This document shows positions 7,924-14,015 of a stretch of 41,269 bases of DNA, piece by piece (position 1 is the stretch's first letter; every line of letters begins with the position of its first letter). The stretch is from Moduliflexus sp964602655 (GTDB lineage: Bacteria > Moduliflexota > Moduliflexia > Moduliflexales > Moduliflexaceae). The notes beneath the pieces are model-generated. The model searched no databases and was not told where the DNA came from. It saw only the letters and a list, made by a program, of their open reading frames with translations. The stretch covers positions 1 to 41,269 of the forward strand of contig CAZRSF010000060.1 of assembly GCA_964602655.1 (NCBI GenBank). The letters are read 5' to 3'. A program made the position numbers and the translations under genes.

Positions 7924-8316
7924 TCATCCCATGTAAATCATGACCGCCGCAACGCAGATGAGCGCAAACAGCAGTCCGGCAACGACCTGCCCTTTCCGCC
8001 GATTCCAGACAATCGCCGCCGGGTCAATGTGCATGTCAATGCCCGTATCCCGCAAAATATCATTGATATGCGCAATCAACGCCAAATTTTGCGAGGTCGG
8101 GTTTTTCAGCAGTTTTTCCCGTTCGGTTTGCAGGAGCGTTTCCGACGTTTTCAAAGAATTTAATAATACGCATTCACGATACTTGACATCGCAGACCGCG
8201 CTTGCATAGTGCGGACAGAAGCACTGATTGCCGGGACACTGTTTTGCGTCAAGCGCGAGTTCCGTTCCCGGCATCGAGGAAAAATCCGACGGATGAAATT
8301 CATACTGTTCGTCCAT
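7924..8316 (-). CDS. Small tail-anchored protein with FCPHY cysteine motif
   Basis: A 130-aa protein of no family I recognise. The N-terminal third holds a compact cysteine cluster: C27-P, C32, F33-C34-P-H36-Y37, V41-C42, Y46 and C49. This matches the subtilase tail (C435, FCPHY 442-446, VC451, Y455, C458) almost residue for residue in spacing. A helical middle (about 50-100) leads to one C-terminal membrane helix (about 108-128), so the cysteine domain probably faces the cytoplasm. Start ATG at 8316 follows AGAAGGG. It is the first gene of the four-gene minus-strand cluster. The motif could bind zinc or an iron-sulfur centre; this is inference. Confidence 0.75.
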   Translation of the reverse strand: MDEQYEFHPSDFSSMPGTELALDAKQCPGNQCFCPHYASAVCDVKYRECVLLNSLKTSETLLQTEREKLLKNPTSQNLALIAHINDILRDTGIDMHIDPAAIVWNRRKGQVVAGLLFALICVAAVMIYMG

Positions 8317-8452
8317 AATATTGTGCCCTTCTTTCCCTGCGCGGGAAACTATCGTATGACATCATAAAAATCAGATAACTCGTATGTAACGTAAAAATCA
8401 GAACTTGTCAAGAAGAAAATCATCACGGATTTGTCATGGAGAACGCTCGAAT

Positions 8453-8866
8453 ATGAAAGTTGCGATTATGTATTCGCCGAAACATCAAAAGTTAGACCAA
8501 TTCGCCAAAACGTTAGGACGCGCGTTAGAACAACAGGGACATCGCGTGGAACATCTGCCATTCGGGCAGAACGACCGAACGCGCAGTCTGAGGAATTTCG
8601 ATTTTCTGTATGTCGGCAGTGTAACGGAAGGTCTGTTGGGGTCGAAAATTCCTGCGGACGTGACCGAGTCCCTGAAGCAATGCCGGGGCATCGAAGGGAT
8701 GCATTCCGGCGCGTTTCTCATGAAAAGCGCGTTCGGATTCGGCAACGCCAAAGGCTTGCGCCGCTTGATGGGGATTTTAGAAAGTCTGGGGTCCATCGTC
8801 ATGGATTTTCAATTGATTCGCGGCCAATCCGATTGCGACGCCCTGGCCAAACGCCTGAAACGCTGA
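8453..8866 (+). CDS. Flavodoxin-fold protein of unknown function
   Basis: A 137-aa protein starting MKVAIMYSPKHQKLDQFAKTLG, with the first beta strand and phosphate-loop region expected of flavodoxin-like folds; later strands are FDFLYVGSVTEGLLG and GMHSGAFLMKS. No classic FMN-binding TxTGNT motif is present, so cofactor binding is uncertain. Start ATG at 8453 has GGAGA ten bases upstream; an in-frame upstream ATG at 8405 would add 16 unlikely residues. It stands alone, ended by a strong terminator at 8947. Confidence 0.65.
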   Translation: MKVAIMYSPKHQKLDQFAKTLGRALEQQGHRVEHLPFGQNDRTRSLRNFDFLYVGSVTEGLLGSKIPADVTESLKQCRGIEGMHSGAFLMKSAFGFGNAKGLRRLMGILESLGSIVMDFQLIRGQSDCDALAKRLKR

Positions 8867-8946
8867 ACGTTCGCTGTCAGTAGCAGAGTGCGCTGCTGCC
8901 TCACGCAACGCATACTACGTGTTCGACGCGCCTACATCGCCTTTCG

Positions 8947-8979
8947 CGCCTCGGTGGTGAACCCGCCGAGGCGTTTTTT
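8947..8979 (+). terminator. Rho-independent terminator
   Basis: 11-bp GC-rich stem (8947-8957 with 8963-8973, one G-T pair), loop TGAAC, then six T. It ends transcripts from the flavodoxin-fold gene about 80 bases upstream. The rest of the 8867-9201 interval holds the ldhA promoter and a hairpin repeat. Confidence 0.9.
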
Positions 8980-9043
8980 GCGCTCCGCTTGCCCCGCCAC
9001 ATTTTGCTTGAGAAGACGCCCGCCATAAATTCGCGTTTCGCCC

Positions 9044-9072
9044 TTGACTTTTCTCGTCACGCGCCAAATAAT
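9044..9072 (+). promoter_or_regulatory. Promoter of the D-lactate dehydrogenase gene
   Basis: TTGACT (9044-9049), 17-base spacer, AATAAT (9067-9072). The transcript would start near 9079 and carry the hairpin repeat 9095-9184 in its leader. Confidence 0.65.
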
Positions 9073-9094
9073 GAAAAGAAAAGGGAATTATTTC

Positions 9095-9184
9095 GGAGTG
9101 CCAACGCTGGCTTTGGCAAGGCGGCGAAGCCGAGCCAGAGACTCTGCTGTTTTGTCGCGCGGCCAAAGCAAGCTTTGGCACTCC
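9095..9184. repeat. GGAGTGCCAA...TTGGCACTCC inverted-repeat element, copy 1
   Basis: Terminal arms of 23 bases (9095-9117 and 9162-9184) pair with a few mismatches; the interior has further GC-rich pairing. A related element lies at 27890-27991. Here it forms part of the ldhA leader. Its right end plus the next bases form CTCCT...AGGAG (9181-9196), which could mask the ldhA ribosome-binding site. Confidence 0.8.
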
Positions 9185-9201
9185 TATAATCAGGAGCGAT
9201 T

Positions 9202-10248
9202 ATGAGTCAAAAAAAGATTCTTTTCTACGATGCCAAACCGTATGATCAGGCGTCATTCGAAGTCGCGAACGCGGCGTATCGTTTCGAGTTCAAATTTTTG
9301 CGCAGTCATTTGACCGAAGACACCGCCGTCATCGCCAAAGGCTATGACGCGATTTGTTTGTTTGTGAATGACCATTTGACCGACCGCATCGCCGATATTC
9401 TGGTAGAACACAAGATCGGCATCGCCGCGCTGCGCTGCGCCGGGTATAACAACATAGATTTGAACGCGGCGTATCAACGCCTGCATGTCGTCCGTGTGCC
9501 GTCGTATTCGCCGTATGCCGTCGCGGAACATGCGGTAGCGCTGATGTTGGCGTTGAATCGCAAAACCCATAAAGCGTATTATCGCACCCGCGACAATAAC
9601 TTCACGATTAATGGCTTAATGGGCTTCGACATGCGCGGCAAAACCGCTGGAGTCATCGGCACGGGGCAGATCGGCAAGGTGTTGATGCAGATTTTGCATG
9701 GGTTCGGCATGACGATTCTCGCGTATGATAAATTTCCGGATCACGCCTTTGCGGAAAAATATGGCGTACGTTATGTCGAATTAGACGAACTGTACGCCGA
9801 ATCCGACATTATTTCATTGCATTGCCCGTTGACGAAAGAGACCTATCATCTGATCAACGAACAGACGATCAACAAGATGAAGCCGACCGTCATGCTGATC
9901 AACACCGGGCGCGGCCAGTTGATTGATTCGAAGGCGTTAGTGGATGCGCTGCGGGATAAGCGCGTCGGCGCGGCGGGGTTGGACGTGTACGAAGAAGAAA
10001 GCGAATATTTCTTCGAAGATTTTTCGACGGAGATTATGGATGACGATGTGCTGGCTCGGTTGATTTCGTTTCCGAATGTCTTGCTGACCTCGCATCAGGC
10101 GTATTTCACGCAAGAAGCGCTCTCGCAGATCGCCACGACTACGCTTCGAAATCTGCAAGATTATTTCGACGGCAAACCGCTGCCGAATGAAATTTGCTAT
10201 CATTGCAGCGACACTTGCCGGAAAAAAACCGAAGGCCGCTGCTTTTAA
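9202..10248 (+). CDS. ldhA: D-lactate dehydrogenase / 2-hydroxyacid dehydrogenase
   Basis: NADH-dependent D-2-hydroxyacid dehydrogenase, most like fermentative D-lactate dehydrogenase (pyruvate to D-lactate). The 348-aa protein shows the nucleotide-binding GTGQIGKV, the substrate arginine in INTGRGQLID, the catalytic acidic residue in the GLDVYEEESEYFFEDFS region and the catalytic histidine in LLTSHQAYFT. The insert YEEESEYFFEDFS is typical of true D-LDH. An unusual C-terminal extension holds three or four cysteines (CYHCSDTCRKKTEGRC) and might bind metal. Start ATG follows CAGGAG. Confidence 0.9.
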   Translation: MSQKKILFYDAKPYDQASFEVANAAYRFEFKFLRSHLTEDTAVIAKGYDAICLFVNDHLTDRIADILVEHKIGIAALRCAGYNNIDLNAAYQRLHVVRVPSYSPYAVAEHAVALMLALNRKTHKAYYRTRDNNFTINGLMGFDMRGKTAGVIGTGQIGKVLMQILHGFGMTILAYDKFPDHAFAEKYGVRYVELDELYAESDIISLHCPLTKETYHLINEQTINKMKPTVMLINTGRGQLIDSKALVDALRDKRVGAAGLDVYEEESEYFFEDFSTEIMDDDVLARLISFPNVLLTSHQAYFTQEALSQIATTTLRNLQDYFDGKPLPNEICYHCSDTCRKKTEGRCF

Positions 10249-10260
10249 AGCGAACAATCA

Positions 10261-10291
10261 CCCCTGCCAGGGTTTTGAATCCTGGCAGGGG
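10261..10291. repeat. Dispersed hairpin repeat, CCCTGCCAGGG family, copy B
   Basis: 11-bp perfect stem (CCCCTGCCAGG 10261-10271 with CCTGGCAGGGG 10281-10291) and a 9-base loop, between ldhA and the aldolase gene. Confidence 0.85.
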
Positions 10292-10315
10292 TATTCTAAT
10301 GAAAGGAACACTCCA

Positions 10316-11605
10316 ATGAAATTCGAATTATTGCACCCCGCCGACCAACTCGTCATGATTATGGAGCGGATTTACGGCTACGGCATGACGACAACGTCGG
10401 GCGGGAATCTTTCGATTCTCGATGACAACGGCGATGTCTGGATTACGCCGGGCGGCATTGACAAGGGGAGTTTGACCAGAAACGACATCATGCGCGTCAG
10501 GCCGAACGGCGAGATCATCGGCAAACATAAACCCTCGGTGGAACTGCCGTTTCATCAATCGGTGTATGAGCATCGCCCGGATGTCAAGGCCGTGCTGCAC
10601 GCCCATCCGCCAGCATTGGTCGCCTTCAGCATCGCCCGCAAGATTCCCGATACGTCGCTGATTCCGAACGCGCATCTCGTCTGCGGGCGCGTCGGCATGG
10701 CGAAATACGCGATTCCCGGCAGTCAGGAACTCGGCGAGAACATTTCCGCCGTCCTGAAACAGGGGATTGATACCGTCATTTTAGAAAATCATGGCATCGT
10801 GACAGTTGCCTCTGATTTGTTTCAAGCGTTTATGCAATTCGAGACGCTCGATTTCTGCGCCAGATTGGAAATCACGTCGCGCCGCATCGGGACGCCGATG
10901 TCATTGACCACAGAGCAATTGGCGTTGGTCAAAAAGAAACAGCATGTTCCGATGAATGAATTCATTCCGCAGAGTTTCAGCAGCGACGAACGCGACGCCC
11001 GCCGCCAGATGTGCGAATTGATTCACCGCGCCTACGATCAACGCCTGTTTACGAGTACGCAAGGGACGTTTTCACAACGGCTGACGTCGGAGTCGTTTTT
11101 GATCACGCCATATTTCGTGGATCGTAAATACATCGAACCGTCGGAAATTGTGCGAATTGATCGCGGCTGGCGCGAGGCTGAAAAAATGCCGAGCCGTTCC
11201 GTGCTCCTGCACCAGCAGATTTACGCCCAACATCCTGAAATCAATTCTGTGATTTTGGCGCATCCGCCCAATATCATGGCGTTCGGCATCACGCGCAACC
11301 CCTTTGATTCGCGCACGATCCCGGAAAGCTACATCATGCTCCGCAACATTCCGTTGCTGCCGTTCGGCACGAACTTTTTGCAGCCGGAATTGATTACGAA
11401 GACGCTTTCGACATCCACGCCGCTTGTGATGATTGAAAACGATTGCCTGATTGTGACCGGCGCATCGCTGCTGCAAAGTTTCGACCGGCTGGAAGTCGCC
11501 GAATTCAGCGCCAAAGCTCTCGTCTCTGCGTATGACATCGGCGAGCTTGTGCCGATTGGCGCGCAGGAAATTCACGATTTGGAACAGGCGTTTCATTTGA
11601 CGTAA
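10316..11605 (+). CDS. Tandem class II aldolase/adducin-family protein
   Basis: A 429-aa protein of two class II aldolase (AraD/FucA-type) domains. The first (1-205) keeps the zinc and acid-base set: E76 in PSVELPFH, H95 and H97 in LHAHPP, and H159 in LENHG. The second (about 225-425) repeats the fold but has lost key ligands: LAHPP in place of HAHPP and IENDCL in place of ENHG, so it is probably structural or regulatory. Family members cleave or epimerise sugar phosphates such as fuculose-1-phosphate or ribulose-5-phosphate; the substrate here is unknown. Start ATG at 10316 follows AAAGGAA; the upstream in-frame extension would overlap ldhA. It may be cotranscribed with ldhA through the hairpin repeat. 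Confidence 0.85.
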   Translation: MKFELLHPADQLVMIMERIYGYGMTTTSGGNLSILDDNGDVWITPGGIDKGSLTRNDIMRVRPNGEIIGKHKPSVELPFHQSVYEHRPDVKAVLHAHPPALVAFSIARKIPDTSLIPNAHLVCGRVGMAKYAIPGSQELGENISAVLKQGIDTVILENHGIVTVASDLFQAFMQFETLDFCARLEITSRRIGTPMSLTTEQLALVKKKQHVPMNEFIPQSFSSDERDARRQMCELIHRAYDQRLFTSTQGTFSQRLTSESFLITPYFVDRKYIEPSEIVRIDRGWREAEKMPSRSVLLHQQIYAQHPEINSVILAHPPNIMAFGITRNPFDSRTIPESYIMLRNIPLLPFGTNFLQPELITKTLSTSTPLVMIENDCLIVTGASLLQSFDRLEVAEFSAKALVSAYDIGELVPIGAQEIHDLEQAFHLT

Positions 11606-11639
11606 TCTTTTGTCGCGCTATTCGGTTTTGATTGAACAG

Positions 11640-11675
11640 AAAAGGAGTGCAACTGCGCTGTTATACTCCTTTTCA
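11640..11675 (+). terminator. Hairpin after the aldolase gene
   Basis: AAAAGGAGT (11640-11648) pairs with ACTCCTTTT (11665-11673) around a 16-base loop; the T run is within the 3' arm. Probable terminator, though the large loop lowers certainty. Confidence 0.5.
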
Positions 11676-11711
11676 CCGGAGTGTAACCCAGCGCTGCCAA
11701 CGGAGGAGAGT

Positions 11712-12080
11712 ATGTCACGGATTATTTCGATTCAGACGCAATTTCGGGATATTGATGTGCTGAAAACGTGCCTGGAATTTTTAGATTGTCAGGTGTTGCA
11801 CGAGCCGACAGGAATCGCCATGCGAGGCATGTCAACTCCGGTGGAACTCTTAGTTCATACGCCATTCGGCGTCTTCGGACTCCGACAGCAGCAGGACGGA
11901 CAGTATGAGATCGTCGGAGATGACTTTGTCCTCGGCCGCCAGCAGAAATTCATCGCCCGATTGATTCAACAATATGCGTATCGAAAAATTTTGAAGGATG
12001 CGACTGCGGCAGGGTACCATCTCACGCATGAAGAACGACGAGACGATCATTCTATTAAATTAGTGATTAAAAAGTGGTAA
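11712..12080 (+). CDS. DUF1257 (Ycf35-like) protein
   Basis: A 122-aa protein resembling DUF1257/Ycf35, a family in cyanobacteria, plastids and scattered bacteria with no firmly established function. Recognisable features are the opening SRIISIQTQFRDIDVLKTCL, the central YEIVGDDFVLGRQQKFIARLIQQYAY and the C-terminal LVIKKW. Start ATG at 11712 has GGAGGAGAG directly upstream, so the in-frame ATG at 11610 is unlikely. It is followed after 16 bases by a DUF2997 gene, its usual partner, which strengthens the call. Confidence 0.8.
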   Translation: MSRIISIQTQFRDIDVLKTCLEFLDCQVLHEPTGIAMRGMSTPVELLVHTPFGVFGLRQQQDGQYEIVGDDFVLGRQQKFIARLIQQYAYRKILKDATAAGYHLTHEERRDDHSIKLVIKKW

Positions 12081-12096
12081 GCACAAGGAGACACGC

Positions 12097-12300
12097 ATGA
12101 CAGCATCTCAGGAGATCGAATTTATTATCAGTCCTGACGGACAGGTGGAATTTACGATCACAGGCGCAAAAGGAGGCGAATGCCTGCCGATTGCGGAATT
12201 GTTTCGATTGTTAGGAGAAACAACGTCCGATCAGCCTACCGCGGAATTTTATGAGCAGAAAGAAACACGGACTGTCACGATAACACAGCAACGACGATAA
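12097..12300 (+). CDS. DUF2997 protein
   Basis: A 67-aa protein of the DUF2997 type: EIEFIISPDGQVEFTITGAKGGECL followed by a short helix and EQKETRTVTITQQ. The family is small, of unknown function, and usually encoded beside DUF1257, as here. ATG follows AAGGAG. No terminator is evident in the 65 bases before the converging HNH gene. Confidence 0.78.
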   Translation: MTASQEIEFIISPDGQVEFTITGAKGGECLPIAELFRLLGETTSDQPTAEFYEQKETRTVTITQQRR

Positions 12301-12365
12301 ACAACGAACATCCCCCTTGCCTTTTCCAGGATGTGTCGGAAGAATGTTTCTCGCGCTCGCCGTTC

Positions 12366-12890
12366 TCAGGTTTCAAGCTCGATATTCCAGTAAAGATAAT
12401 CTTTCCAGCTTGCCGGAGCGTGTTTTACTCCGACCGTAATGCGCAGAAAGTGCGTCCATTGTGGCTTGCGAGGCGTCGTCAAGAGCTTCATATTCGCCTG
12501 CTTCGGAGTGCGATTCGCCTTTTTGCTGTTACATTCCAGACAGCAGGTCACGACATTATCCCATGAGGTCTGACCGCCATGAGATTTCGGCACGATATGA
12601 TCATACGTAATCTCTTTCGGCTGTAACGGCGTACCGCAGTATTGGCATTGCCCTTTATCGCGCGCGTAGAGATTTCGCCGCGAGAATTTGACCTCCTGCC
12701 GCTGGCGCTTCACAAGATACAGCAGACGCACGACAGATGGAAGTTGAATAGAGAAAGAAATGCTGCGCACTTCCCGATCATAATGTTCGATCACCTCGAC
12801 CTTCCCCAATGTTAATAATGTCACCGCTTTTTGCCAGCTTATCAGGCGAAGCGGTTCATACGTCGCATTCAATAGTAACGTCTGCTCCAT
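12366..12890 (-). CDS. HNH endonuclease
   Basis: A 174-aa protein with the zinc-finger HNH core: CQYCGTPL, YDHIVPKSHGGQTSWDN and CCLECNSKKANRTP. The N-terminus (EQTLLLNATYEPLRLISWQKAV) is typical of the widespread stand-alone bacterial HNH family often annotated as restriction-like endonuclease; its physiological role is unknown. Start ATG at 12890 lies behind AGGAGG with an 11-base gap. A 20-residue upstream extension is possible but unneeded. Confidence 0.88.
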   Translation of the reverse strand: MEQTLLLNATYEPLRLISWQKAVTLLTLGKVEVIEHYDREVRSISFSIQLPSVVRLLYLVKRQRQEVKFSRRNLYARDKGQCQYCGTPLQPKEITYDHIVPKSHGGQTSWDNVVTCCLECNSKKANRTPKQANMKLLTTPRKPQWTHFLRITVGVKHAPASWKDYLYWNIELET

Positions 12891-12995
12891 ACATCGGATT
12901 CCTCCTGCTATGCTGTGTTCTAACTGCTTAAAGATGCGATTTGTTCGCAAACGATAAAAAGACGATACGTTTTCGAAACCTGTGAGAGCTTTGCC

Positions 12996-13979
12996 TTACA
13001 GCACGCCTTGCTGATGCGCGACAAATTCTTCTACCTGCTCTCTGTTCGGCAGCGCCGGAATCGCGCCGCGCGTCAACGTCGTGATTGCGCCGACGGCATT
13101 CGCAAAGCGGCAAAATGCTTCAAGCTCGTTCTGTTCGGGCACGACAAACGGTTCGCCCGCCTTGACATGGCGTAACAGACAGGATAGCAGACCCGCGACA
13201 AAGCCGTCGCCTGCGCCGGTCGTATCCACAGCTTGCACCCGATAACCAGCCGCCATGCCTTCCGCCGCGTCTGAAAAGAAGTAGCTTCCGCCGCTGCCGG
13301 ACGTGACGACGACGAGCGCCGGGCCGAGATTGCGCAATCGGGCAGCCCCCTCATGAAGTTGCCGCGTCCCGGTTAAAAATTCTAATTCATCGTCATTGAT
13401 TTTCATGATATTTGCAAAACGCATACCATTCAAAATTTCCTGACGCGCCATCTCGGCGTTCGGCCAGAGATTCAGGCGGAGATTCGGATCATACGAAATC
13501 AACACGCCTGCCTGTTTTGCCACATCAAGCGCATGAAATGTCGCGCTGCGGCATGGCTCGGAAATCAGGCTGATCGAGCCGTAATGAAAAATCGCGGCGT
13601 TGGCAATCAGCGTGTCAGGAATTTCCTCTGGCGTTAACCGCATATCTGCTGACGGGTGGCGGTAGAACATAAATTCGCGCTCGCCGTCCTCTCTGAGCGA
13701 CACGAACGCTAACATGGTACGGGCATCGGTATCAGTCGCAATCCCGGAGACATTCACGTGATTTTCTCTCAGGATGCCGATGAGAAATTCGCCGAAACTG
13801 TCCTGCCCGACCTTTCCGACAAACCCAACGTCATGGCCTAAACGCGCCAATCCGACGGCAACGTTTGCTGGTGCGCCCCCCGCGGCTTTTTTAAACGCTG
13901 GCGCTTCGATCAACGAGACGCCGGATTCTAACGACACAAAGTCAATCAGCACTTCGCCAAGACACACAACCTGTACCAT
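12996..13979 (-). CDS. PfkB-family sugar kinase, probably fructokinase
   Basis: Ribokinase-fold kinase of 327 aa. It has the N-terminal signature CLGEVLIDF, the GGAPANVAVGLARLG substrate/dimer motif and the catalytic anion-hole motif DTTGAGDGFVAGLL with the general base aspartate. Overall pattern matches fructokinase (fructose to fructose 6-phosphate, ATP-dependent), but the sugar cannot be proven by sequence. GGAGGG touches the first ATG (13985), so the second ATG (13979), six bases further, is the better start. It lies 36 bases downstream of the chemoreceptor gene on the same strand, so cotranscription is possible. Confidence 0.87.
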   Translation of the reverse strand: MVQVVCLGEVLIDFVSLESGVSLIEAPAFKKAAGGAPANVAVGLARLGHDVGFVGKVGQDSFGEFLIGILRENHVNVSGIATDTDARTMLAFVSLREDGEREFMFYRHPSADMRLTPEEIPDTLIANAAIFHYGSISLISEPCRSATFHALDVAKQAGVLISYDPNLRLNLWPNAEMARQEILNGMRFANIMKINDDELEFLTGTRQLHEGAARLRNLGPALVVVTSGSGGSYFFSDAAEGMAAGYRVQAVDTTGAGDGFVAGLLSCLLRHVKAGEPFVVPEQNELEAFCRFANAVGAITTLTRGAIPALPNREQVEEFVAHQQGVL

Positions 13980-14015
13980 AGTCATCCCTCCATAAAAAAC
14001 GCGAGCGCATCGCGC

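Noticed and set aside
8915..9181. 88-codon minus-strand ORF
   Set aside because: It is a translation of the inverted-repeat element and the terminator.
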